Below, piece after piece: positions 14,809 through 28,377 of a stretch of 64,000 nt of DNA (position 1 is its first letter; every line of letters begins with the position of its first letter). A program made the position numbers and the translations under genes. The stretch covers positions 69,402,631-69,466,630 of the forward strand of contig NC_088172.1 in NCBI RefSeq assembly GCF_028769735.1, in the 5' to 3' direction. The stretch comes from Zonotrichia leucophrys gambelii. Lineage: Eukaryota; Chordata; Aves; Passeriformes; Passerellidae. The notes beneath the pieces were generated by a model. That model was not told the origin of the DNA. It saw only the letters and a program-made list of their open reading frames with translations, and did not search any database.

Positions 14809-16222
14809 CCTCTTTAAATAATCAACTGCATAATTTTATCAGTGTTAGGAGAGAAATCTGTGTGTAAAACCCAATCTGAAGGGTAAAATATCGACAATGA
14901 GAAGTATGTTCAACTTCTACTTCAATACTGTTCTACTTTATTCCTCAGTGTCATGAAAAGTTAAAATTATTTCATTGCACCACTAGTTTCAAACACCCCA
15001 ATTTTTATTGTGGGGGATGTCTGCCTTTCTGAGGCTGTAGGCCTTGAGGTAACTTTGTTCTCGAATGGTGTTTCTTATTCTGTAAACAGGCAAGAGTGAC
15101 CCAGCTGGACAGCAGCCCTCAGGTGGTCCACAGAACCTTTACTACCTACTTGCAACTAACAAATTAATGCTACAGTTTTAGTTTGGAAGATAGATTCATC
15201 TATGATCCAGGAAGTTTGGAAAGGACTGATTTTTAAATCATTAAAACATACAAGATGGAGATTGAACATTTCTGTTACATTTTGTATTAATTTTATAGCA
15301 CTATATTCTTCCATGCGGCAAAGTATGTTTTCATCTCTAAGAATAAAGACAGACTGTCAGGTTTATCCTGATACATTTATTTCTTTAGTTAACCATTTCA
15401 ACAAATTATTTTATATTTTATTTGCTTTGTTTTGATTTCAGAAACCATCAGAACATGGTAAAACCATGTTATGGTTAATCATTATAAACATGATTTTTAT
15501 TTAGGCTCCCTTTCTGCTCCTCTGGTCTGTTCAATGTCTGTTCAAATTGTTTAAAATATGAGTATCCAAGTAAATTTTAGGAATAGAAGATGGACAAAGG
15601 AGGGAGGTGTTCACTGTTGGTTAACTTGGCACTTTTGAGTCCATGTCTCCCATGTAATGACAGGTTATGCAGTACTCTTGTCAGTGCCAGGTGAATGATG
15701 CTCCTCAGAGGCATCTTTCAAGGACTTCTGGCATCTTTTAGCCCTTTTTGATAGCTGGGTCACAATCAGTATTCTGATTTAATAGATTTTATTTTTAGAT
15801 ATATTTTTTTAGATAATTTTTTATTTATTTTTAGATTTTGAAGATTTTAAATTTAGGACACATAATTAAGTAATTTAGTGAGATATTCTAAGTGTCATAG
15901 ACCATTGTATTTTGCACATTTGCATGTGTATCACTCCTGAAATCCCACAATCTGGCAAAGCATAACTATAACTATTTGGCAAAATGAAAACTTTCAGAGA
16001 GACACTAGATTTGTATTGGGAAGTCCCAAAGGAGCTGCTAGTTTTCTTTCTTGTTAGTTCTAGGAGGTTTATTAGCCATCTTCTTACAAAAGATATGGTG
16101 CTTTGTTGCTTCATCCTTATTTGGATTTGACTGGCCTCAGCTTCCAGCACTAGTTCTCATTAAGTGTTTCTCCACTAGATTATTGTATCATGTACTATCC
16201 AGGGGATTTTTGTCTTGGTTTG

Positions 16223-16238
16223 TTTTTTTTTTTTTTTT
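16223..16238. repeat. Poly-T run of 16
   Basis: Uninterrupted T16 in a TG-rich context; no adjoining element recognised. Confidence 0.85.
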
Positions 16239-19200
16239 CTGATGACAATGCTTATCCTTTGAAATCAAGTCAGTTCTCAATCTTCTTTTTCAATAAGAGT
16301 AACAGATTAAGCTCTTCAATTCATCACTGTAAGATTTTCTTCAGGCCTCAATCTTTCTTGTAGATCTTTTCTCCTCCCTATCCAGTTTCTTAACATGCAT
16401 TTAAGACTAGGGACACTACACAGATGTGGATTTTCAGTGTCAGTTTTGGAACTTACATATACAAAGCTGCATTTTTTCCAGGATCACTGTGTTAATTTCT
16501 GCAAATATAAATACCCATAATAGTGCATTTGTTTTGCAGCTAAGAGTTCAAAAACCTATTTACCTTTTCTATAACATATGGCTTTGGACCCAGATGTTCT
16601 TCATTGCTTGAAAAAAAAACAACCTTCTGAGATCTTTTTTATTAGGTGACCCACAGATGATGATTCACTGAGGACCCTCAGTGAAACAGGAACCTCACAG
16701 AGGACCCATACAGCTGTAGTTTTTTATTACCTGTTTTTTTCCTACCCATTTTCAGACCAAAGGTGTAATAGAATGATAAACTCTTGCCTAGAAAGGAAAG
16801 GATCTTCAGAGATTTAATGATAGTGGCAAGAGAATGTCAGGGTAGACCTGTACAATTTTGTATTGGAGAAGAAGGGATGCTTATAGCTCTAGATCCAAGC
16901 CAGCCATCATGCTCTGTGTTCTACTGACCAGTAAACCCACCAGTATTAGGCCACTATTAATATTTAGGGACCACTGAAACCATCTCCTCAAAATGTACTT
17001 TTTTTCTATTGGATGAGAAAATTGGAGAAACAAATTTTCACATTTTCTTACTCAAGTTATTTCAGCAAGTACCCTGCCCCTAATGCTTCAAAGTGACCTT
17101 AAAATTGCTAAGTCTCTGTTTTCTTCACTTCATGGTATCTTTTCGTGCCTAAAGTTGTATCTAAGATGTATTTCCATAAAATGCTTCTTAGATGTATCAT
17201 TTCTTTACCAGAAATCTTATAGTTAAGCCACTGGGATGATGTATCTAGAGCTGACCCGATTAAATGTTTATAGGATTAGGCCAGAGATCAGATATGCCAT
17301 GACATAGCACAAGGTAAATTACATTGTCTCAGTTTACAAGGATTTACAGCACTTTATGAGTTTTCTGTATTTTGCAGTTACTCTACTCCCTCTTTGACTG
17401 AGGAAATTTAACTAAAAACTATAAAGTGATAAATACCATATAAAGTGACACCAAAAAATGTTGGGGAAGTTGAAAAGCACAGCAGCCCTTGCTGTGGGGA
17501 AGATTTTCCAAACCATATGAAGAAGAAAGAAGTAAGATCACTATAGAAGTTTAAGGGAAGTAGAGAAAAAGATAAAAATCCCAGTTCTAATGAATTTCAT
17601 GCTCTGTGAGCATTTTGGGGAAGATTCTTTCCTGCATGAGGTTATGACGTTTGGGACAAGGAGTAAGGAACTTAACTATCTAAAGCATACTAGCCAGCTT
17701 GCGTTGGCTAGTTCTTCCATTAGCTTTAAGGATCAAGAGATATATGTTATATAGAATATATTGCAAAATAGTTTAGTCCCTTTCTGCTTGTCAATATAAT
17801 TTGACTGAAATTTATTACAATTTATTACATTTTGTGTAAAGTAGTGTAGAAAGATAGAAGCCTAAATATGTATATTTGATGGAAGTAAAAAAAAATTATA
17901 GAACAGAAAATATATTAAATTTGTATTAATTTGCAGTGAAAACAATAAGAAAGATATGGAATTAAAAATTTCTGTGTAATCCTTTTATAATTAATCAAAT
18001 TAATCAAATAATTTCATTATTTGATCTTTGTGTTTGTTTTGTTCAAGAACCATTTAGTCTGAAATATATCCACATTTGAACTAGTAAATGAGAGTATATT
18101 TCATGTAACGATTTATGGTTAAGTTTTTAAACTTTAAGCTATCTTTTACATGTATATGAGATTTGAGAGGAGAGCCCTGCTGATTTGTATCACGTTATCA
18201 CTTGGTAGATTGACAGAGTTTTAATTTCAGGTATTAGCATTAGTTTAATAAACAAGGTTGGAGAATAAAAAAAACTGGGAGAAGACTTTATAAATCTGCC
18301 AACATAATCCAGACAAATGCCAGATATGTCAATTCAGAAGCATTTGGACACCTCTTTAAAATTCAGAAAACACTCAGAAAAAACTCTTTGCAGGAACTAA
18401 AACAGATGATTTCTTGGAAGAGGGCCACAGCACTTTGTATTTGGGGTTCTTCCTGGAATTATCACAACCTTTCCTGAAGACTTTTTTTTTTCTATTACTT
18501 ATTGAAAAATTGATTCCTCAGTATTTCAGCTCAAACAGCAGGAATGGAATTTCTGTTATTTCATTTTTCTGTGTTCCTGAAACTTGAATTGTATCAGTTA
18601 TTGCCTTGCACATATATAACAGTTATGCACCAGAGAATCCAAAATAACAGCCAGAAGATCAGAGTGCATTTTGTATAGGTTCATTAAAAACTGTTAATAT
18701 TCAGTAGGGATTATTAGGGTAGCAGTTCTTATCCACAATGCCTTGTCAAGAGACAAGGCTTGATAGAGGAGGCTCTAAAATCCCTTGTTGCTGAAGGAGC
18801 AGGTCCATTTGGCACTGGAATAAACCCTCTCCCCAGGCAGGTCATAAAAAATCATGGTATCATACAGAGGGGTGCCAGATCAAAGCAGAAGTCTCTTCAG
18901 TTCCACATCCCACTTGATTGTGAGTGGCACTTTCCTTTTGTCTTTTATCCCAGCACTTTCCTGCAGAGATTTTTTACTCAGCTCTGGCTTCTTGCTGACA
19001 CAGCCAGTCTGGCTCACTCATTGTTTCAGCACTTTCCATCATCAGTCACAGCTGTGCAGGGTGAGTATACATGCTGCTAGGCAGAATGCAACACTACAGA
19101 CATCCAAATGAATGCACAGGGTGCAGAGCAATGAATATTCAGCCCTTCTGCCTCCCCTATTGAAGCAGGGACATCTCCTCATCCACAGTCCCATTTCCGC

Positions 19201-22200
19201 ATTACCTTCATCTGGAAAATAAAAACCTCTTGCTCCAAGAGGAAAGGGGAAGAAAAAAAAAGAGAGAACAAGTGAGCATATTGAATCAAAGTCTTTTTTT
19301 TACCCTTTCCTCTGATATCTATTTTATAATCTAGGTTGAGGGCAATATTTAGCCCTTTCTTGCACTAGAATCATTCCTCCAGACTAAATTTTTAAATATC
19401 TTTAATTACACTTAGTGAAGGTAAGGCATGAGTGCTGTTTTAATATTCTAGATGGTCTTGCGGATTAAAATTAGATTTATACATTTGCATAATAAAAGTA
19501 ATGTTGTGAAAGAAAGTAGTTTGAGTATGTGAGAGGTAATTGCATTGTATGACTTGCCTTGGGCAACCCTTATTGGATTGAACTCAGCACCAGCCATTAT
19601 ACTGCTTGAGCATTTTGTATTTTTATGTAGCAGTGCAATAGAATTTAAATTTTATGCACAATTAGTTCTGTATTGATCTATAGTTTGTAGGTAGGGTTAA
19701 GTTATAAAACTGAGTGTAAGCCTCTAATGCAGCTTTTCCTTTGGTGGAAAGGAAGGAAGCATAAATAAAAAATCAAGTTGGTGGAGGGAGGGAAATTTGT
19801 GCTGGGCAGTGCCTCTCCAGTACAGTATTTCATGCTCAAGCTCAACATGAGTATTGACAAATCATCTAACTGCTTTAATGACATCTCTTAAATTTGAGTT
19901 TCTCCCATACTATTTGCCTTTACACACTACAGTATTTGAGAAAAGAGATGAAGCTGAGGTATTTATGAGTGGAGTGTATAAAATGGAAGGCTCTCTCTTT
20001 GCTGCTGTGATGTCTCAGAATATTTTGAAATATTCCTTCACAAATTGACATGGCAATAAAATGACCCAATCAAGTGTGACACAGTATTTTACACCGTATT
20101 CAGATTTAGGGGCAAATAGTCAGTTTCTTTCTTCATTCTAATGAGTTTTAAGTAAAACAAATACCTTCTAAAAAGGTAGATATCCTTACAGCAGCCCCAA
20201 AGAATTTATAACACACTCAGTCTCTCAAATAAATCTATCATCCTATGCAGGAGTGGGGCAGAGTCAGAATGCTAATCTATCTCTGAAGTCTCATGATTCA
20301 ATTTTTTGAAGCTATCTTCATGACTCCAATGAGCCTCCTCTTTGCCAACTGCCCTCCTGATATGAGACCTGCCACATCACTGGAGGTTTCTAATGATGAG
20401 CCAAAAAATTACGTGCAGACAGAAGTTGCCCAAACACTCCTAGTCTTCCACCTTTTACGGTTTTTAAATACTGCCATTTAAATTAGTGTTTTTCTTGTTC
20501 TGGTCTTACAGTCTTCATACTGCACACCTCTGATTCCCCTTATGTCTTGAGACAGTAAGTCTTTTCACTGCTTCTTGCTGATCACACTTTCCTCAAACAT
20601 TCTTTCGTTGGTGTTTTTTTTTTTTATTTTCAAATAGGCTTAATCTGGAGTGAAGAGTACTCTGAGATTAGAATTTACATGCACATAGAAGTTCCTTTTG
20701 AAATGCATGATTGAAAAGAATGGGTCTGGGACAAGAAGTTGATTCTCCCAGCAGGGAAGAGTCATATTTTCATTCTAGATGTGGTTTATTGCATTCCTTA
20801 AATTAAATCTGACCTCTGTTACTCTGCCTTCCTTTATCCATGATGACTTTTACAGCAACTCTTCACCTAAGTGCTTTATTTTACTTCTCCTGTGACACCA
20901 AAGTTTAAGGGAATGCTTAGATGGGAGTGATGTGTTCAGGAGTAAAAACATCCCAAGTCATTTGTATGCACCCTCTCCCTTCACATCAGACCCTCTTACC
21001 CCTGCACCTTTTTTATTACCTCTTTGGTTATGTTGGTACTGTTCTTTCTGAGTTCAGGAAGGAAAGTAAATCACTATTTTACTTAAGCAAAGCAAGAAAT
21101 CATATGTGATGAATGTTTCCATGGTCAAGTTTACAAGTGGTTGGATTGGCATGGCTGGGAGGATAATGGACTGGAGAAACCCATTCCTTTAGCCTGGCTA
21201 CTGCCATTGCTTCATGCAGTCAGTCCTTGGAGAAGTCTAGACTACATTGTACACACCAGTTGTATTGATCCCCATCAGGACCAACTATTGAATGAATTTC
21301 TCTTCTGGGACGCATTTGTACAAGGAGATTTAATCACCATTATCATTGGAAATATTTGATAGCACTTCACTGAAAAGTCAGTTGGAGAGCACTTGGCTTA
21401 CCTGCTTCTGTGAATTTTCTGGATAGAGGAATGCTTAAGGCTTGAGCTCCTGTCTTGGGAGAGTTCATCAATTTATGGAATAATCCCTGTTTATTCAGAC
21501 ACAGAAGAAGCTGATGTGTTTTGACTCATTTTGTTTTCATGGTGCCTAGTGTCTTTTGGGGAGCATTCATACCAAATTATTCCTTTCTAAGAATATTCCT
21601 TTACTCAAGGCTGTAATTCCAGGAATTTTCCTGTTCCCAAAGCTGTATTCCATTGACTTACCTTGCTGCCCCTCTCTCACATTGCACTTATATGCACCAT
21701 TTTTTGACAGCAGGGTCAGTTTCAGGTATGCCTGAAGTATTTGCCTCTGGATCCCAGGTCCCAACTCCTAGCCACCTCCAGAAGTGGAGCAACACAGCAT
21801 TTTTGGGGCTGAAATGTAAATCAGAGGAATTAGCTGGGTTGACTCCAACAGAGTTGTGATGACAGATTTGCAATGTTCTTTTTAACATGGACAGTTGTCT
21901 TATGTAATTCATGATGTCTGCTCACAGCAAGGAAAAGATGTTGTGTGGGTTGGTGTTTTTCACTTTTCCCAGTTGTCTGTTCCACACCCAACCCTTCAGA
22001 GAACAGTAAACAGGAAAGCTCCTCCACTAACACCTGCTGCTGGAATTGCCTTTGCTTTGCACAGTCCTCTCTGCTTTGTTTGGGTGGGAGACCAGTACTG
22101 TGTCTGTAGCTCCTTCAGAAATGAAAAAATTTTTTCTTGCACACCTCTAAAAAAGTGGATATTTTCACAATCTATTAACTTTATTGTGAGGATAACATTA

Positions 22201-24115
22201 AGGGGACAAAGGGAGAGAAAATTTTTCTCTTATCTTTTTAGACCATTAAGGATATGATGAAACTCAATTGTCCTTCAAATTTTGGATGATCTGTAAAAAT
22301 CTGTCTTTTAGAAAAATGGCCAGAAGGAAAGGAATTTAATTTCATTTTATTGTGTATTTTGACAAGATAATGATGAACTTAATGGCACCCAATTTTAATT
22401 AGGTCCTTCAAACCCTAATTGCATTATATATTCATCATTAATTATTATCTCCATTAAACTGAAATTTTCCAGTGGCCAATTTGAGGAATACATGTTTTGA
22501 AATGCTATTAACATTGAAAATTATAAAAGAAAACATGGATTATTTGAAATGGCCATTGGAATACTCACCATTTTGGGTTGATAGAATCATTAGGAATGAA
22601 AACAATGCAGGTGTAGTGTGCTGTGGCAAGCAAGCAGCTGTACACTGCATTCACTTTCAGAACAGGTAATTATATTTGGGAAATATTAGCATAACTGCTT
22701 TAAACTGCTAATCTGATGTTCTTGTGAAGTTTCTGTGCTAGATTACTGCATTATCTAGCATTGTACAAAAAGGAAATTTAATGTATATAATATCATGACT
22801 TCATAACCCATCTACAGGGTGGAGTAGGGGAAAAGGGAGAGGAACTACTGGGGAAAGAGGCAACATCTGCAAAGATTTATTTCATGGTCTGATCTGTGGG
22901 GGTTAAAGCAGAGAATTATTGTCTTTCTATGGGTAGCTGAAAGAGAATTCAAGGTCATGATACATAATGAGAACTTTCCCTCTAAAAATAGTTTAAAGAT
23001 CAGTTGAGTACCATTTTGAAATAATCATCAGAATTTGAAAAATACACTGACATTTGGAACTATTTTGGTAGCATTCCAACATTTGATTAGGGAGCTTTGG
23101 AATGACAAATGAATGTTCTGTAAAAACATCAGCTGAATATGTGGATAGTTTTACTGAAGTAAAGGGGTTTTTCTCGTGTGGGTATTGTGATTAATATTGA
23201 AATAAAAAAGTAAGGTAATGCAGATTTTTGCTCATTGGTAAGCATAGCTTACTCTGTGAGATTCTAAGGATAATATTTCTATTTTGAATATACTCCATTT
23301 TCTAAATTTCTAGTTTTAAAATTTTAGTGTTATAATAATGGAAATGTATTTAGCATTCAATGCTAATTATACAGTTATGCACCCAGTGACATTTCTAAGC
23401 TGTCATAACACTATAGTTATAATAGAACCAGGTAAAGTATGAATTTAGGAAGCTTATTCCTCAGACAGAGTCAAATCTGTTGCTTTTCTGCTGCAGGCTA
23501 AGCTAAATCATTGGAGATCTATATAATTTTATCTTCTTTTTTAAATTTTCCCCTTTCCATGATTGTGAATTGTCTAAAAACTACTAAGAGCCTTTGTTTT
23601 TTTTATTTTTGGAAAACTGCTTTTACCAACTTAATTCTTTGTAGGCCTTATAAGCAGTGTTGTAGAAGTATTTTTTATTTCAGGTTGGAAGAGTTTTGAT
23701 GGTTTACATGATATATATTTTTATCCAATTGTATAGCAATAATTTTTTAATGGAACTTTGAATGAAATTCCTTACACTAACAATTTGTTTTTTCATTGTA
23801 TATCTAAACTTCTATATCTAAAATATTTATTTTAAAAGGTCTGTTTTTGCAAGAGTAAGTGCGCTCTCCTGAATTATGGAGATGATCTCTTTTCTTCCTA
23901 AATCAAGCCTTGCAAATAGAAAAATTCAGCAGTAAATATATGTTTAAACTAAAGCATGAGAAATACAGCTAAGGCATCTAGAAGAAACCTTTATGCAGCC
24001 ACTCAGTTTCATAGTGCAGTGGCCATTCCATTTAAAATTTTCAAATAATCCTGGAAAATTTAAAGCTTGGCAGTGTCATAAATAATGTTATTGCCCAATT
24101 CCCTTCCCCATGACC

Positions 24116-24130
24116 AAAAAAAAAAAAAAA
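24116..24130. repeat. Poly-A run of 15
   Basis: Uninterrupted A15 after CCCCATGACC. No gene-like or element-like sequence could be recognised upstream. Confidence 0.85.
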
Positions 24131-27100
24131 TCCCAAAACAAAGCAACAGGCTTGAGTAAGAGAGCATGGTTTTTATAGGCATTATAGGTCATGTAAAGGT
24201 TGTGTCATTGTGAAAGCACTCATGTAGAACAGAAGTTAACATTATTTTTAAATATACAATTTTAAACACGTTCATATGCTGCCCCTTGACTTCCTGCTTT
24301 TCAGAAAAGGTATATGAGTTCATCTGTTGGGAAAATGAGTATTTCTAATAGGATGTTGCTTATTCTGTTTGGAAAGTGACCAGATCTTCTGCTTTACTTA
24401 CAAATATATTAGCATGAGCATTCACATGATTACTGAGCATTAAACATTTTTGCAGTACCCTTGGCTAGCATTACATCACTGCTTTCCAGCTATGTGTTCT
24501 GTGTGCATTCCCTTCACTGTAACTCCTTGTGTTATCATTTACCTTTTTGAATATTTTCTTCTTTTTAGAAAGGGAATGAGAGCTGAGCCCCTTGAGTGTG
24601 TCTAATGATCATCTTCCATGCCCTCAGGGCAGAGTTAAGGAGCTCTGTGTTGGAGCTGCCACAGTCCTCCACAAGTACTGAAATACTCAGTGAAGCATAC
24701 AAATTTACCCTGCTTTTACACTGGTAATTATGTGTAGTTTATACATTTAAACATTCTGGAACAGAATAGAAAGCTCAAAAATAAAAAGTATAAGTTTAAC
24801 TTTTGTCTCTTTTAGGAAATTAGCAGTCATTTAAACTGCTTCTAAGACTTGATACTGCTACATATCTGCTGTCCAGGGGAAATGAAGCCCTTATTAAATC
24901 TAAATTTACAAACTTTTTCTCTTTATTAAAACCTTTCACTATAGGCAACTTAATGTTAACAATTTGTAAGGGAAGATAATAAGTCCTAACTAAATTTAAG
25001 TAATGATTTCCAAAGTAGAGCCATAAATCTGCTGTAGTTGAAGTTCATAAGGTCTCAAAGGAAAGGGAACTTATGGCTACTGAAATGAATAATTAACAAA
25101 CTACTAGTAATTCATACTGTTATTAAGACTGGTAATTTCTTTGATAGAAGCCTTTGAGTTTAGTCATTAAAACAATTGAATGGTAAGCTAATAGAGCAGT
25201 TCATACACAAGAAGATTTAGCATATCAAATGATTCTCTTTCCTCCAGCTCTCACAATTAATGTAAATCTTTAGTGTGTTATTCCTCGGGACATAACATAA
25301 ATCAAAACCTAGATTTCTGAAATTTTCACCCCAGAAAGTAAGGTTGTACGTAATTTCACCAATAAGACTTGGCAGATAGCAAATTATGTTTCCATTCTTT
25401 GCTTGGACTGAAATTTTCTTTGAAATGAATTTACCTTTTGCTATAAGCCCTACATCTGTATTGTCTTTTAAAAATACCTAATTCTGCTTCTGTTTCAGGA
25501 CAATGAGAGCTTAAACTTTGCTTTCAGTGACTTAAATAGTGAGTTAGTACTAACCAGTGGAGTAATTGATCAGTTTCTAGTCGAGGTCCATTCTTGGGTT
25601 ATAAAACTAGAGATCCAAAAGGGAACATTTAGGAATTTTTGGTTCCTAACTAGGAAGTTTTCATGTGTGGTGTTGAGCAGGAGTAGGAAGTTTTTTCTAG
25701 AGATTTGGCCTTGGTATCTAGAGCAGTGAATTAAAGGTGAAAAGGCAGGGAGCCAGGCGCATGAAGGCTGCCTATCACTATGCTGGGGAGTTTCAAACCT
25801 CCAATCCGGGCATCTGCATGCAGAAGGCCTTTGGGAAATGGTTCTTGATATGTTATTTCTCTGAAACTATTCTCAGATATTATTTTAGTAGTGTTTGGAT
25901 CCTGGTGTATTTATGACCCTTTCTGATAATTTATAGAAATTACCATTGTATTTTTTTAAGGGTGGAAAAGTAACCAGTGTGTCACCTATCTTTCTATAGG
26001 AGGACTTCAACCTGTTTCACAGAAACAAATTTCTGTTTCTTGATCTCCTAGAATTTGTCCTAAATTTCTAGGGGTTTTGTCTGACTTTCATTGACCTAGT
26101 AAAACTGTCTGTCCTGGTAGTCCTGATAATCCTGATGTAGCACCAACAGATTGTTAGACCTGCTGAAGCTCCCTTTGGTAGGCTTGTCCTCAGGCAGATC
26201 AGCCCTTTGCTGAGGCATAACTTCTGACAAAAGCAAGGAAATGTTTGTGTCCAGATTTGCACTTTAGTTAAACTGAGGTTCTGACTAGTTGGACAGTGTT
26301 TAGCAAACATTGCAAAGACCATTCTGGCAATTTTAAGCCCAAATTGCTCACAATGCTGTCTCTTTTCTACAGAGACTGACTGAAATGGTTTAGGTTACCT
26401 GATGTCTTTGAAGGGCTGAATGAGTCCCACTGCTTTTCAGGTGTGCAGCTGGATCAGCTGTGTGCAGACCTGCTCTGCACCCCAAAGAATTGTCATAAAC
26501 AGCAAGAGGTAATCCTCATAGGATTACAACTCCTGTTTCCTCCACTTCTGATCTTTTGAGATCACATAGTTTGTTGGATCTTATTTTGTGCATTTGGCAT
26601 CATGTTATTTATTCCATCCTAATAGCTATGTCATTATGACTTAGGACAAGGACAATTTAAGTGTCATGGTGATTCCAGGAGGCATTTGCTTTTAAAACCA
26701 TAAAGTCACTTCTAAGTCCCAGCCAGAATTTGTCCTTAAAATTTTTTCCAACCTCCATTTATTCCCTCTATTAGACCTGAACTCTCCTATAGACTTTCTC
26801 CTATCTGGCACAGGCTGAGAAACTGATCACATCCGATCAGCAGAAATTTAATTTCTGAAGGAGTGAAATTGAATTTCTACTACACTGAGCCAGTGTGTAG
26901 GTGAAAAGACAATTATAGTAACAGCTTCATAGTCTCTTAAAATGTTTCAGATCTTTCACATTTGTCTATATCCTGAACTTTCCACATAAGAGTTTGAAGG
27001 GGCTTGGAGACCATATTCAGCCATGTGTTAAAATATTGAAAGTAGTTTAGATTTGGGGAGAAGGTTTCAGTCCCATTTCTTTTTGCTTATCTAGATATTG

Positions 27101-28324
27101 ATGCACATAAAATTATTCTAGTATTCTTCATAGGAATGGTCTTGACCGAGATGATAAAACTATTGAAATAAATTCTGCTTTGCTTCACACATTAAGAAGT
27201 GTGAATTACTTAAGTCTGAAGATTACTTAAGAAGTAATCTTTTAGGTATTATTGACAAGGGAACAAAAGAAAGGCAAACTTTCAAAATTATTTTAACTGC
27301 CTAGCTCAAAACTTTGGAAAAACACAGCATCCCTCTAGAAATTTCAAGCTTTCTCTGAGGATTGTGACAGGATTATGCCATATTCAGTCAATAGTTTGCC
27401 TCACCACTTCCAAGGCCTTCATGCCCAGCTCAGCAAGGCCTTGATGTTACAAAGTCCTTTGAATTTTACCTAAAGGGAACTAAAGCCCTTTCACACTCCA
27501 GTCTTGCTTTTTGTTTCATTTGACATTACTCAATAGGTTTTGCTATGTCTAAATTAGAACAGTGTCTAATAGCTGTCTGATTGCATTCATCATCGCTGCA
27601 GCTTGACAGGTCTGCAGCATGAAGGTCACATCAAATCCCAGTTCACATAAGGCAAAGTCCTGATTTATTTCTGTCCACAGCTTTTGTGAGGCAGCCACAG
27701 CCCCCTGGACTTCTTTACACATAAATGCTGTGGATTATTGATTAGAATCATACTTGTGAATGTAAGGGCTAGGATATATTTAATTGATGTCTTGGGGTAC
27801 TCACTTTGCTATATATTGATGGGAGGGGGTTTATTTCTTTTTTGGGGGATGAATATTCCATTTTCTTTTTGCTGTGTTTTCATTCCACACATTTATTTTA
27901 AATCCATTATGAGTTTATCATTACTGATTGACTTTAGGTCAGTAATATGTCCTTCCAAAATTATTTTCTTTTAAATATTTATTAGCGTATTACCTTGTGG
28001 TGATACAAATGTGATTTTATTTTAAAAAATCATATATGATGCACATGAATGGGAATTAGAAATACAAAGAAATGTTTGCACATTCTTTTCTGCAGAGACT
28101 GGAGAAGCGCTTTCCTCAGTGATAGGTAAACCTGTATGTTTTGTATAGATAAGAGATTCAGAAATACTATGCAGTTCACATTTGTATTTGGTGGTCTCCA
28201 TTTACCTTCTTCTACAACAGCAGTCTCTTTATCTTTTTAAATGTTGACATGCTGTCATGGAGCACATCCAGGGCCCTCATCAGAGTGCGAAATTGAGGTG
28301 ACATCATGTTGTCAGCCAAGATTT

Positions 28325-28377
28325 CCCTGGCTGGCTGATGGCACAGAGCTGTGGAGCTGCCATCAGAGACTCCAGGG
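28325..28377. repeat. Compound hairpin with 6+9 bp stem
   Basis: CCCTGG (28325-28330) pairs with CCAGGG (28372-28377), and CTGATGGCA (28335-28343) pairs with TGCCATCAG (28358-28366). These are separated by a 4/5-nt internal loop and closed by a 14-nt loop. It sits in a locally GC-richer patch. The fold is visible; any function is unknown. Confidence 0.6.

Noticed and set aside
17689..17712. 8-bp perfect hairpin
   Set aside because: Perfect 8-bp foldbacks with short loops are expected about ten times by chance in 64 kb. Similar ones at 10622, 26509, 41561 and 61195 were set aside for the same reason.
18003..18025. 10-bp palindrome with 3-nt loop
   Set aside because: Almost entirely A/T, so far more likely by chance in this AT-rich intron than mixed-composition stems.
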